In this document: positions 42,354 to 51,302 of the stretch, piece after piece | Numbering within the stretch: position 1 is the first letter of the stretch | How the letters are laid out: each line of letters opens with the position of its first letter | Assembly (NCBI RefSeq): GCF_001305675.1 | Contig: NZ_CP011853.1 | Location: forward strand, 1,798,001 to 1,862,000 | DNA length: 64,000 nt | Source: Gordonia phthalatica | GTDB lineage: Bacteria > Actinomycetota > Actinomycetes > Mycobacteriales > Mycobacteriaceae | Reading direction: 5' to 3' | Notes under the pieces: model-generated | Databases searched by the model: none | What the model was told of the DNA's origin: nothing | Seen by the model: only the letters and a program-made list of their open reading frames with translations | Translations under genes and position numbers: made by a program

Positions 42354-42383
42354 GAAACCCCGGACCAGGCGGTCCGGGGTTTC
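42354..42383. terminator. terminator between rlmN and the DUF2631 gene
   Basis: GAAACCCCGGACC (42354-42366) pairs with GGTCCGGGGTTTC (42371-42383), 13 bp with an AGGC loop and TTCG after it. It lies between convergent genes and can serve both. Confidence 0.88.
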
Positions 42384-42422
42384 TTCGTCAGTCTGCGACT
42401 GCGCGGTCGGTCAGTCGCGCGG

Positions 42423-42686
42423 TCAGCGCTTCCAGGCGCCCTTGCGGGGGATCATCTGGAAGAGGGCGTAGCCGATCAGCGCGACGGCGATGACGACGAG
42501 GTAGATGTCCTCGACGTGACCGACGTGGTTGCCCTTCAGCATGCCGAGCAGGATCAGACCCACGACGACCGCTGCGACGGCGATCGACTTGCGGGCGACA
42601 CCGTGCCAGCCGAAGCGGGCCGACGGTGCATCGGCGGGCTCGCGCACCCATCCGGTATCGATGGTTGCGACCTCAGTGCTTGCCAC
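42423..42686 (-). CDS. DUF2631 family small membrane protein
   Basis: This 87-residue protein has two hydrophobic helices (IAVAAVVVGLILLGMLKG and DIYLVVIAVALIGYALFQMI) after a polar N-terminus. It matches the DUF2631 family of mycolate actinobacteria (Rv2876 type), encoded between rlmN and dxr. The GTG at 42686 is preferred because AAGGAG sits five bases upstream. The GTG at 42692 overlaps that ribosome binding site. Function is unknown. Confidence 0.85.
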   Translation of the reverse strand: MASTEVATIDTGWVREPADAPSARFGWHGVARKSIAVAAVVVGLILLGMLKGNHVGHVEDIYLVVIAVALIGYALFQMIPRKGAWKR

Positions 42687-42760
42687 GTTCACTCCTTATG
42701 ACGACCGGTAGTAGTCCGGGCTACAGCATAACCCGAGCCGCATGCGGAACAATGTGGGGT

Positions 42761-43921
42761 GTGACGACGCGTGTGTTGATTCTGGGATCCACGGGATCCA
42801 TCGGTACTCAGGCCCTGGAAGTGGTGGCCGAACATCCCGACCTGTTCCGAGTCGTGGGGCTCGGTGCCGGCGGCGGCCACCTGGAGCTTCTGGAGAAACA
42901 GGTGGCCGAGTGCGGGCTGTCGCCGTCGCAGGTCGCGGTCGCGAACGCCGATGCCGCAACGCGATTGAGCGAGCGACTGGGCGGAACCGTCATCGGCGGC
43001 GACGACGCGATGGTCCGCCTCGTTGAGACGGTCGAGGCCGACGTGATCCTCAACGGTGTCGTCGGCGCCCTCGGTCTGGGACCGAGTCTGGCCGCCCTGA
43101 AGTCCGGCGCCCGCCTCGCCCTCGCGAACAAGGAGTCCCTCGTCGCCGGCGGTGCGCTGGTGCTGGACGCGGCCGCGCCCGGACAGATCGTGCCCGTCGA
43201 CTCCGAGCACTCGGCCATCGCCCAATGCCTGCGCGGCGGCACCGCCGCCGAGGTGGACCACCTGGTGCTGACCGCGTCGGGCGGACCGTTCCGCGGATGG
43301 ACCGCCGAGCAGGTGCGCGACGTGACCCCCGAACAGGCCGGGAAGCATCCCACCTGGTCGATGGGCCCGATGATCACCCTGAACTCGGCCACCCTGGTCA
43401 ACAAGGCCCTCGAGGTGATCGAGGCGCACCTGCTGTTCGACGTCGACTACGACCGGATCGACGTGACCGTACACCCGCAGTCCATCGTTCACTCGATGGT
43501 GACCTTCGTCGACGGGGCGACCATTGCGAAGGCGTCGCCGCCGTCGATGAAGCTGCCGATCGCGCTGGCACTCGGCTGGCCGAACCGGGTACCCGGATCG
43601 TCGACGCCGTGCGACTGGTCCACCGCGTCGAGCTGGACCTTCGAGCCCGTGGACAACGAGGTGTTCCCGGCGATCGATCTGGCGCGGGCCGCGGGCAAGC
43701 GTGGCGGCAGCCTCACCGCAGTGTTCAACGCGGCCAACGAGGTGGCGGCGGAGGGCTTCTTCGCCGGTGCGATCACCTTCCCGCGCATCGTCGGCACCAT
43801 CGCCGACGTGCTCGCCGACGCCGATCAGTGGTCGGCGCGTCCGGGTACTGTCGAAGAGGTGTTGGAAGCCGACCGGTGGGCACGACGACGTGCCGCCGAG
43901 TTGGTGTCCGCACAGTCGTGA
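42761..43921 (+). CDS. dxr: 1-deoxy-D-xylulose 5-phosphate reductoisomerase
   Basis: This 386-residue enzyme makes MEP in the non-mevalonate isoprenoid pathway. The NADPH site is VLILGSTGSIGTQALEVV. LANKESLVAGG and VDSEHSAIAQCL are the substrate and metal motifs. LTASGGPFRGW, MGPMITLNSATLVNKALE and HPQSIVHSMV follow. The GTG at 42761 begins the conserved region, with AACAAT seven bases upstream as a possible leaderless -10. ispG, a later enzyme of the pathway, lies 1.6 kb downstream. Confidence 0.96.
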   Translation: MTTRVLILGSTGSIGTQALEVVAEHPDLFRVVGLGAGGGHLELLEKQVAECGLSPSQVAVANADAATRLSERLGGTVIGGDDAMVRLVETVEADVILNGVVGALGLGPSLAALKSGARLALANKESLVAGGALVLDAAAPGQIVPVDSEHSAIAQCLRGGTAAEVDHLVLTASGGPFRGWTAEQVRDVTPEQAGKHPTWSMGPMITLNSATLVNKALEVIEAHLLFDVDYDRIDVTVHPQSIVHSMVTFVDGATIAKASPPSMKLPIALALGWPNRVPGSSTPCDWSTASSWTFEPVDNEVFPAIDLARAAGKRGGSLTAVFNAANEVAAEGFFAGAITFPRIVGTIADVLADADQWSARPGTVEEVLEADRWARRRAAELVSAQS

Positions 43922-43961
43922 CCGTGCTCATGCGGATGAGCCGTCGGATGGAGAGTTCTTC

Positions 43962-45170
43962 GTGAGTCTGGTGCTCGGCGTCGCGTTGTTCGCGCTTGCC
44001 CTGCTGGTGTCGATCGCATGGCATGAACTCGGTCACATGTGGGCCGCGCAGGCCACCGGCATGAAGGTGCGCCGCTACTTCGTGGGCTTCGGCCCCACCG
44101 TCTGGTCCACCCGTCGCGGGGAGACCGAGTACGGCATCAAGGCGCTGCCGCTCGGCGGTTTCTGCGACATCGCGGGCATGACTCCGCATGAGGAGCTCAC
44201 CGACGACGAGCTCGAGCGCGCGATGTACCGACAGCCGACCTGGAAGCGGCTCGTGGTGCTGTTCGCCGGGCCGATGCAGAACTTCATCCTCGGCTTCGTG
44301 CTGATCGTCGTTCTCGCCCTCGGCTGGGGACTCCCGATCCTGGGGAACAAACCCGTCTTCGCGAGCTCCACCGAATGCGTGGCGCTCACCACCGACGCGA
44401 AGGGCCTGCCGGTCCCGTGCTCCGGACCGGCGCCGTCCGCCGCTGCCGGCGTCAAGGTGGGGGACCAGCTCATCGCCGTCGACGGCCACACCGTCTCCGA
44501 CCGCGCCGACCTGATTCAGCGCGTGCAGGAGTCCACCGGCAGCGTGGTCCTCACCGTGGAGCGCGACGGCGTCCGCCAGGACCTGACGGTCCCGGTGACC
44601 AGGGTGCAGCGGATGGTCCAGCGCGATGGCGAAGCCCCGCACTCCGCCGAGGTCGGCGCGATCGGCATTGGACTCTCGACCGAATACACCCGCCAGTACG
44701 ACGCCCTCTCCGTCTGGGGCGGCGCCGTCGGATTCACCGGCGACCTGCTCAACGAGACCTTCAAGGCGCTGCTCTCGCTGCCGTCCAAGGTGACCGGCCT
44801 GTGGCACGCCGTCACCGGAGGCGAACGCGCGGCCGACAGTCCCGTCAGCGTGGTCGGCGCCTCGGTCCTGGGCGGAGAAGCGGTGGAACGCGGCTACTGG
44901 GACATGTTCTTCGGCCTGCTTCTGAGCATCAACTTCTTCCTCGGCGCGTTCAACCTGGTTCCGCTGCTGCCCCTCGACGGCGGCCACATGGCCATCGCCG
45001 TGTTCGAGAAGTTCCGCAACATGATCCGCCGCTGGCGCGGCAAGATCGCCGCCGGTCCGGTGGACTATTACAAGCTGCTGCCGATCACGTACGCGGTGGT
45101 GATCGTGATGGGCGGCTTCATGCTGCTCACTCTGACCGCCGACATCGTGAACCCGATCAAGGTGTTCTGA
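43962..45170 (+). CDS. rip1: site-2 intramembrane metalloprotease (Rip1/RseP-type)
   Basis: This 402-residue S2P protease cleaves anti-sigma factors within the membrane in mycobacteria. HELGH at residues 21-25 binds zinc, and LDGGH at 338-342 supplies the third ligand. Four membrane segments surround a periplasmic PDZ domain with SAAAGVKVGDQLIAVDGHTV. KVRRYFVGFGPTVWSTRRGE follows the first helix as in Rip1. The GTG start lies 40 bases after dxr. The dxr-rip-ispG order is conserved. It may process cell-envelope stress sigma regulators here too. Confidence 0.93.
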   Translation: MSLVLGVALFALALLVSIAWHELGHMWAAQATGMKVRRYFVGFGPTVWSTRRGETEYGIKALPLGGFCDIAGMTPHEELTDDELERAMYRQPTWKRLVVLFAGPMQNFILGFVLIVVLALGWGLPILGNKPVFASSTECVALTTDAKGLPVPCSGPAPSAAAGVKVGDQLIAVDGHTVSDRADLIQRVQESTGSVVLTVERDGVRQDLTVPVTRVQRMVQRDGEAPHSAEVGAIGIGLSTEYTRQYDALSVWGGAVGFTGDLLNETFKALLSLPSKVTGLWHAVTGGERAADSPVSVVGASVLGGEAVERGYWDMFFGLLLSINFFLGAFNLVPLLPLDGGHMAIAVFEKFRNMIRRWRGKIAAGPVDYYKLLPITYAVVIVMGGFMLLTLTADIVNPIKVF

Positions 45171-45508
45171 CCCGGCATTGCTACCCGGGCCGGTTCGGAC
45201 GGCTCACGGACGGACGGGGAGGTCGGCGCCACCCGGAGAGGGGTTGCCGCACCATTTGTCGACCAGTAGCACCACTTGTGTCTCCCGCACTCGGTCGCGA
45301 CCGAGTGCGGGAAACAGAGGTGGTGCGACTCGCCCACAAGTGGTGCGGGAAGACCCGCCCCACACCGTCGCGATCCGACTGTCCTGCGGCAGTGCCTTCA
45401 ACTTCTTCGCGATGTCGGCGCGGTGCCGCACCCGGTGACGAACCTCCGAAGTCGGTAGACTCGAACGCGCGCGCTGCGCGTCCCCAGATCTGCTAGGAGA
45501 GTTTGCAC
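45171..45508. other. intergenic region between rip1 and ispG
   Basis: This 338-base gap has no gene I can support. Its main content is the 102-bp imperfect palindrome at 45247-45348. The ispG ribosome binding site (AGGAGAG) lies at its right end. Confidence 0.7.
45247..45348. repeat. 102-bp imperfect palindrome
   Basis: Two 51-base arms (45247-45297 and 45298-45348) are reverse complements at 43 of 51 positions. The inner 30 bp (45283-45312, arms TCCCGCACTCGGTCG and CGACCGAGTGCGGGA) are perfect. Each arm starts with a CCGCACCA-TTGT motif and repeats GCACCAC. There is no T-run. It could be a very stable bidirectional hairpin or a small mobile repeat. Confidence 0.85.
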
Positions 45509-46660
45509 ATGACTGGAATCGGCCTCGGCATCCCGATGGCTCCTCCGCCCGTACTGGCCCCGCGCCGCAAGACGAGGCAGATCATGGTCGGGAAAGTCGG
45601 TGTCGGTAGCGACCACCCGATCTCGGTTCAGTCCATGTGCACCACCAAGACGCACGACATCAACGCGACACTGCAGCAGATCGCGAAACTGACGGCCGCC
45701 GGATGCGACATCGTGCGCGTGGCGTGCCCCACGCAGGACGACGCCGACGCGCTCTCGGTGATCGCGAAGAAGTCGCAGATCCCGGTGATCGCCGACATCC
45801 ACTTCCAGCCCAAGTACATCTTCGCCGCGATCGACGCCGGGTGCGCCGCCGTCCGCGTGAACCCCGGCAACATCAAGGAGTTCGACGGACGCGTGAAGGA
45901 GGTCGCCAAGGCGGCCGGGGATGCGGGCATCCCGATCCGCATCGGCGTCAATGCCGGTTCGCTCGACAAGCGCCTCATGAAGAAGTACGGCAAGGCCACC
46001 CCGGAAGCACTCGTCGAGTCGGCGCTGTGGGAGGCGAGCCTGTTCGAGGAGCACGGTTTCGGCGACATCAAGATCTCGGTCAAACACAACGATCCCGTCG
46101 TCATGGTGGAGGCCTACCGGCAACTGGCCGCTCAGAGCGACTACCCGTTGCACCTCGGCGTCACCGAGGCGGGCCCGGCGTTCCAGGGCACCATCAAGTC
46201 GGCCGTCGCCTTCGGTTCGCTCCTGGCCGACGGCATCGGCGACACGATCCGCGTGTCCCTGTCCGCTCCTCCGGAGGAGGAGATCAAGGTCGGCGACGCG
46301 ATCCTGCAGTCGTTGAACCTGCGTCCCCGCAAACTGGAGATCGTCTCCTGCCCGTCGTGCGGTCGCGCCCAGGTCGACGTCTACAAGCTTGCCAATGAGG
46401 TCACCGCCGGACTCGAGGGCCTCACGGTCCCGCTCCGCGTGGCCGTCATGGGCTGCGTCGTGAACGGTCCGGGCGAGGCGCGGGACGCCGACCTCGGTGT
46501 CGCCTCCGGCAACGGCAAAGGCCAGATCTTCGTCAAGGGCAAGGTCATCAAGACCGTCCCGGAATCCGAGATCGTCGAGACTCTGATCGCGGAAGCGCTG
46601 CGTATCGCGGAGGAGACGGGGGAGACTGGAGACGGTGCTCCGGTCGTTTCCGTGGGCTGA
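45509..46660 (+). CDS. ispG: (E)-4-hydroxy-3-methylbut-2-enyl-diphosphate synthase
   Basis: This 383-residue enzyme converts MEcPP to HMBPP in the MEP pathway. The TIM-barrel begins RRKTRQIMVGKVGVGSDHPI. Cluster ligands are in CPSCGRAQVD (near 281) and GCVVNGPGEARDAD (near 315). The ATG at 45509 has AGGAGAG upstream. An in-frame TTG at 45503 is less likely. It functions downstream of dxr in the same pathway. Confidence 0.96.
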   Translation: MTGIGLGIPMAPPPVLAPRRKTRQIMVGKVGVGSDHPISVQSMCTTKTHDINATLQQIAKLTAAGCDIVRVACPTQDDADALSVIAKKSQIPVIADIHFQPKYIFAAIDAGCAAVRVNPGNIKEFDGRVKEVAKAAGDAGIPIRIGVNAGSLDKRLMKKYGKATPEALVESALWEASLFEEHGFGDIKISVKHNDPVVMVEAYRQLAAQSDYPLHLGVTEAGPAFQGTIKSAVAFGSLLADGIGDTIRVSLSAPPEEEIKVGDAILQSLNLRPRKLEIVSCPSCGRAQVDVYKLANEVTAGLEGLTVPLRVAVMGCVVNGPGEARDADLGVASGNGKGQIFVKGKVIKTVPESEIVETLIAEALRIAEETGETGDGAPVVSVG

Positions 46661-46680
46661 GACAGGCAGGAGGTGCGGCA

Positions 46681-47517
46681 GTGCTGGGGATCCTCGGTGA
46701 CCGTCCGCTCGGTGCCAAGGACGGCGATGCGGTAGGTCGCGCGCTCGACCTGGATCCCGTCGCGTCGTGCATGGTCGCGGCCAGGGTGGAGGCGTACGGA
46801 CTGTCGCCCCGATTCCTCGGTGGGGAACTGTGGACCGCCTCCAAACCGGGGGCTTCGCTGGCCTTCTCCGGCGCCAATCTGATGCCGCTGATCGGTGGTG
46901 CCGCGGACCTGGACGTGTTCGCCGAACGCGCCCTCGGCACACCGCGGATCTGCTCGTCGGTCGTCGGTGCCGCCGACCTGGTGCTCCCGCTCTGGGAGCG
47001 GCTCGATCCGGAGTGGGGCACCCCGCGAGAGATCCGCGACGATCAACCGCTGCTGTCGCTGACCGGCTATCCGACCATCGCGCCCGATCCCGAGGTGCGG
47101 CTCGTCACGATGTCGGATCTCGACGTCTACTTCCCGGCCGCGGTCGCGATGTTCATCGGTGAGGTGGGCGTGGATCCGTGCGCCGGCGACGACGGGCGGT
47201 CGTATCGCCGCCGCCTCGCCGCGCTCATCTCCGCCCGCCGCGTCTTCGCCCGCTTCGACGGCGGCCGCGTGGTCTTCAAGGCCGAGATCGGGTCGATGTC
47301 TCGGAAGGTCGGCCAGATCCAGGGTGTCTGGGTGGACCCGGAATGGCGCGGTCGGGGACTCGGCGCCGTCGGCACCGCCGCCGTCGCCTCGGCCATCGCG
47401 AGGCAGGGCCGGACGTCGAGCCTGTACGTCAACGGCTTCAACGGTGCCGCGCGCGAGACCTATCGACGCGTCGGGTTCCGGCAGGTCGGAACCTTCGCCA
47501 CCGTGCTCGTCGACTGA
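46681..47517 (+). CDS. GNAT family N-acetyltransferase with N-terminal DUF4081
   Basis: This 278-residue protein has an N-terminal DUF4081-like half (LDPVASCMVAARVEAYGLSP, RFLGGELW). A C-terminal GNAT domain carries the acetyl-CoA loop in VWVDPEWRGRGLGAVGTAAV and NGFNGAARETYRRVGFRQVG. It lies 20 bases after ispG with a GCAGGAGG site. The Rv2867c orthologue occupies the same position in mycobacteria. The acceptor substrate is unknown. Confidence 0.9.
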   Translation: MLGILGDRPLGAKDGDAVGRALDLDPVASCMVAARVEAYGLSPRFLGGELWTASKPGASLAFSGANLMPLIGGAADLDVFAERALGTPRICSSVVGAADLVLPLWERLDPEWGTPREIRDDQPLLSLTGYPTIAPDPEVRLVTMSDLDVYFPAAVAMFIGEVGVDPCAGDDGRSYRRRLAALISARRVFARFDGGRVVFKAEIGSMSRKVGQIQGVWVDPEWRGRGLGAVGTAAVASAIARQGRTSSLYVNGFNGAARETYRRVGFRQVGTFATVLVD

Positions 47518-47571
47518 GACGACACGATCCGCATGCACCCGGCGGTGCCGTGGATGCGGTGGTCGCACCCC

Positions 47572-47585
47572 TATGATGGGGTCCG
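47572..47585 (+). promoter_or_regulatory. leaderless -10 box of the PBP gene
   Basis: TATGAT (47572-47577), close to the TATAAT consensus, lies eight bases before the ATG at 47586. No ribosome binding site is present. Confidence 0.5.
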
Positions 47586-49415
47586 ATGTCGCACCGTCCC
47601 TGTAATCGCCGCAGCCGGGTCGTCGTTCCGTGCCTGCTCGTCGTCGTGACGCTGCTGCTGTCGATCACCGCGTGCGGCACCCAGGACGACGGCCCCCGCT
47701 CGACGGCGGAGAGCTTCTTCAACCGGTTCGCGGCCCAGAACTTCGCTGACGCGGCCCGATCGACCACCGACCCGACGAGCGCGGAAGCGCGACTGCGGAG
47801 CACCTGGAACTCACTGTCCCCGAAGTCCCTGCACGCGGCACCCGGGCGCGTCGACATCAACGGCGACGTCGCGACCGTGCCGGTCTCGTACACCTGGGAC
47901 CTGGGACGCGGCCGCATCTGGAAGTACACCGCGACCGTCGCGCTGGGACGCAGCGACACCGGCTGGTCGATCCGCTGGAAGTCGTCCGTCGTGCACCCGA
48001 AACTCGGGACCGACCAACAGCTCTCGCTGGATCAGACCGATCCGCCGCGCGCAGCGGTGAACGAGTCCGACGGTTCCGAGGTGATGGTCGACGGAACGGT
48101 GGTCGCGGTGTCCTTCGACGCGTCGAAAGCGGCCGAGAGCGGCACCGTCAGCGACTCGGTGCAGCGCCTGGTCCAGGTGCTGTCGCCGCTGATCCCGGGA
48201 CTCAACGCGCAGGTAATCGCCGAGAAGTCGACCGCGCAGGACGATCCGCTGCCGATCGGCCGGATCGCCCAGGCCGATTTCGATCGGCTCCGCGACCAGC
48301 TCGCGGTGCCCGGGATCGTCTCGTCGGAGCAGGCGGTCCTGATGCCGCGCGATGAGAACTTCGCGCCGTCGGTCCTGGCGAGCGTTCGCAACACGGTGGC
48401 CGACGAGCTGACTGGAGACAGCGGGTGGCGTGTCACGGTGCGCAATCCCAACGGTCTGGTCGCGGACGTCCTCGCCGACGAGTCCGGGAAGCCCGCGCCC
48501 GCCGTCCTGCTGACCCTGTCGCGCACCGTTCAGGATGCGGCGCAGCGCGCGGTGAACGCGGTGGCGGGCAAGCAGGCGATGCTGGTCGCGGTGCAGGCCT
48601 CCACCGGAAAGATCCTGGCGATCGCCCAGAACCGGGACGCCGACCGCTCGGGACTCATCGCGACGTCGGGCCTGTACCCGCCGGGTTCCACGTTCAAGAT
48701 GGTCACCTCGGCGGCGGCCTTCCATGACAAGCTGTCGAATCCGCAGGCGATCGTGCCGTGTCCCGGTGAGATCCAGATCGGGGAGCGACTGATCCCGAAC
48801 TACGACAGCTTCGCGCTCGGTGCGGTGCCGCTCCGCACCGCGTTCGCACAGTCCTGCAACACCACGTTCGCGTATCTCGCGAGCCAGATGGGGGCCACCG
48901 CCCTCACCTACGCCGCCACCGCCATGGGCCTGGGCCCGAAGTACACGGTGCCCGGTCTGGACGTGAAATCGGGATCGGTGCCGGTGGAACCGGAACTGGT
49001 GCAGCGCAGCGAGGACGGCTTCGGCCAGGGCAAGGTCCTCGCCAGCCCGCTCGGCATGGCGCTGGTCGCGGCCGCTGCGGGATCCGGGCACGCGCAGGTC
49101 CCGTCGCTGATCGTCGGGCGGGAGACGAAGGTCGTCGGACCCACCGCGACCCTGGAGGACGACGTCTACCAGCAGCTGCGTCCGATGATGCGCGCCGTGG
49201 TCACCGAAGGCACGGCGACGCCCCTCGCCGGATCCGGCGAGGTGTTCGGAAAGACCGGTGAGGCCGAGGTGGCGGGTGGATCGCACGCATGGTTCGCGGG
49301 TTACCGCGGGGACATCGCCTTCGCGACCCTCATCGTCCTCGGCGGCGACTCGACCAACTCGGTGCTCGTCACCCGCGACTTTCTGAACATGCTGCCCGGC
49401 GACTATCGCCCCTGA
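47586..49415 (+). CDS. lipoprotein penicillin-binding protein (class B, MecA-N type)
   Basis: This 609-residue transpeptidase begins with a lipoprotein signal (LSITACG). An NTF2-like MecA-N domain spans about 35-145 and a dimerisation domain follows. The transpeptidase domain has active-site Ser368 in PPGSTFKM (SxxK, Lys371), SCNTTF, and KTG at 556-558 (GKTGEAEVAGG). It cross-links peptidoglycan outside the membrane. The Rv2864c orthologue is in the same place in mycobacteria. It converges with hmuV eight bases downstream. Confidence 0.93.
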   Translation: MSHRPCNRRSRVVVPCLLVVVTLLLSITACGTQDDGPRSTAESFFNRFAAQNFADAARSTTDPTSAEARLRSTWNSLSPKSLHAAPGRVDINGDVATVPVSYTWDLGRGRIWKYTATVALGRSDTGWSIRWKSSVVHPKLGTDQQLSLDQTDPPRAAVNESDGSEVMVDGTVVAVSFDASKAAESGTVSDSVQRLVQVLSPLIPGLNAQVIAEKSTAQDDPLPIGRIAQADFDRLRDQLAVPGIVSSEQAVLMPRDENFAPSVLASVRNTVADELTGDSGWRVTVRNPNGLVADVLADESGKPAPAVLLTLSRTVQDAAQRAVNAVAGKQAMLVAVQASTGKILAIAQNRDADRSGLIATSGLYPPGSTFKMVTSAAAFHDKLSNPQAIVPCPGEIQIGERLIPNYDSFALGAVPLRTAFAQSCNTTFAYLASQMGATALTYAATAMGLGPKYTVPGLDVKSGSVPVEPELVQRSEDGFGQGKVLASPLGMALVAAAAGSGHAQVPSLIVGRETKVVGPTATLEDDVYQQLRPMMRAVVTEGTATPLAGSGEVFGKTGEAEVAGGSHAWFAGYRGDIAFATLIVLGGDSTNSVLVTRDFLNMLPGDYRP

Positions 49416-49423
49416 TCGGCTGC

Positions 49424-50197
49424 TCAGCGAGCGGGGGTGATGATGCGCTCGCCGGTCTCGGGATGGTCCGAGATCACGACGGGGTGGTCGTAGGTCTCGC
49501 TGAGGAGTTCCACTGTCATCACCTCGTCGACGGGCCCGGTCGCCAGGAGCAGTCCCTCCTTCATCACCGCGACACGGTCGGCGTACGCGGCCGTCAGGGA
49601 CAGGTCGTGCACCACCAGGACGACGGTGGCGCCCGCGGCGGCGCGACGCCGAAGGATCGTCAACACCTGCTCGGTGTGGCCGATGTCGAGGGCCGCGGTC
49701 GGCTCGTCGAGCAACAGGACGGGGGTGTCCTGAGCCAGTGCGCGAGCGAGCGACACGCGCGCCTGCTGACCGCCGGAGAGTTGCGCGAACGGTCGGTCGA
49801 CGAGGCCCCCGAGATCGCACTCGGCGATCGCCGCGTCGATGATCTCCTCGGAGTGTCGGGCCTCCGGCGTCCGAGTCCACGGGAAACGCCCCATCTCGAC
49901 CACCTCGCGCACCGGGAACGGAGTGTCGGCCCGGTTCTGCTGCGTGACGAGGGCCCGCGCGCGGGCGAGGGTGCGGGAATCGGTGCGATGCACGTCCAGC
50001 TCGCCGATCCGAACGGTGCCCGCGGACGGTTCCCGCACTCCGGCGAGCACCGACAGCAGCGTCGACTTGCCGCAGCCGTTGGGCCCCACCAGCGCGAGGA
50101 TCTGCCCGGGGCTCGCGGTCAGGTCGATGCCGTGCAGGATCGGGCGTTTGCCGATGCGTGCGTCGACGCCGTCGACGGTCAGAGCGTGTTCGATCAC
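49424..50197 (-). CDS. hmuV: hemin ABC transporter ATP-binding protein
   Basis: This 257-residue ATPase energises hemin import. Walker A is GPNGCGKST, the Q-loop TQQNR, the signature LSGGQQARVSLARAL, and Walker B VLLLDEPTAALD, followed by the H-loop VVHDLSL. GRFPWTRT is typical of FecE/HmuV proteins. The GTG start lies four bases after the permease stop, so the three genes hmuT-hmuU-hmuV form one operon. Confidence 0.9.
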   Translation of the reverse strand: MIEHALTVDGVDARIGKRPILHGIDLTASPGQILALVGPNGCGKSTLLSVLAGVREPSAGTVRIGELDVHRTDSRTLARARALVTQQNRADTPFPVREVVEMGRFPWTRTPEARHSEEIIDAAIAECDLGGLVDRPFAQLSGGQQARVSLARALAQDTPVLLLDEPTAALDIGHTEQVLTILRRRAAAGATVVLVVHDLSLTAAYADRVAVMKEGLLLATGPVDEVMTVELLSETYDHPVVISDHPETGERIITPAR

Positions 50198-50201
50198 CGT
50201 G

Positions 50202-51302
50202 TCACCACCGCCCGGCGGCGTTGCGTTGCCGCAGCAGAAGGAAGAAGACGGGACCGCCGATCAACGACGTCAGCATGCCGAGGGGGAGTTCGCCCCCGGT
50301 GAGCGTCCGTGCGCCCAGGTCGGCGGCAGCGATCACCAGGGCACCGCCGAGCGCACTCGCAGGCAGCAGCCAGGCGTGCTTCGGTCCGACCAGCAGTCGC
50401 ATCACGTGCGGCACGATCAGGCCGACGAACATGACGATGCCGGTGAACGCCACGCCTGCCGCGGTCAGCATCGCGACCAGGACGATCACCTGGCGACGCA
50501 CAGCCTCAACGTTGACGCCGAGCGAGGCGGCCTGCACTTCGCCGAGGGCGAGCAGGTCGATCTTCCGGATCAGGACCATGCCGCCGGCCAGCCCGGCGAT
50601 CGCGAGGGGCGCGACGATCTTGACCTGCGTCCACGACACGTTGCCCGCGAGGGAGCCCAGCTGCCAGAAGACGATCTGCTCACGCGCCGCCGTGGAGGCG
50701 ATGTAGGTCAGATAGGCGATGACGCCCAGACAGAAGGCGTTCACCGCGATACCGGTCAGGACCAGCATGATGGTCGACGACGCGCCGTCCCGGATCGAGA
50801 GCACGTAGACGCCCGCCGTGGTGATCAGCCCGAACAGGGCGGCGGCCCCGGCGATGGCCCACCCGTCGGTGCCGGTGCCGCCGATGACGATCATCAGGCA
50901 GGCGCCGACCGCGGCACCCGACGAGACGCCGATGATGCCGGGTTCGGCGAGCGGGTTGGCGAGGACGCCCTGCAGCAGACAGCCCGCCGTGCCGAGCGCC
51001 ACGCCCACCAGCAGGCCCAGGAGAATCCGCGGGAAGCGGGACACCCAGAGGGCGTTCTCACCCTGGGGATGCGACGGCAGCGGCCCGATGTCCAGGTGCC
51101 AGTGATGCGCGATGGATCCGAGCACCTCGATCGGCGGGATCCGGACCTGCCCGGTGCCCGCGGAGATCACCACGACGACGCCGAGGAGCACCGCGGTGCC
51201 GAGCAGGATCCACAGGGCACGAGTGCGTCCGGGAGCGGCGCGCCTCGGAGGCGCGGTCGCCGGTTCGACGGCGGTGCTGTGAGAGTCGGTGGTGTCAGAC
51301 AT
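50202..51302 (-). CDS. hmuU: hemin ABC transporter permease
   Basis: This 366-residue FecCD-family permease has about nine to ten helices. Family motifs are RFPRILLGLLVGVALGTAG, LANPLAEPGIIGVSSGAAVG and GLIVPHVMRLLVG. It pairs with HmuV inside and HmuT outside. The ATG overlaps the hmuT stop by eight bases. Confidence 0.92.
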   Translation of the reverse strand: MSDTTDSHSTAVEPATAPPRRAAPGRTRALWILLGTAVLLGVVVVISAGTGQVRIPPIEVLGSIAHHWHLDIGPLPSHPQGENALWVSRFPRILLGLLVGVALGTAGCLLQGVLANPLAEPGIIGVSSGAAVGACLMIVIGGTGTDGWAIAGAAALFGLITTAGVYVLSIRDGASSTIMLVLTGIAVNAFCLGVIAYLTYIASTAAREQIVFWQLGSLAGNVSWTQVKIVAPLAIAGLAGGMVLIRKIDLLALGEVQAASLGVNVEAVRRQVIVLVAMLTAAGVAFTGIVMFVGLIVPHVMRLLVGPKHAWLLPASALGGALVIAAADLGARTLTGGELPLGMLTSLIGGPVFFLLLRQRNAAGRW

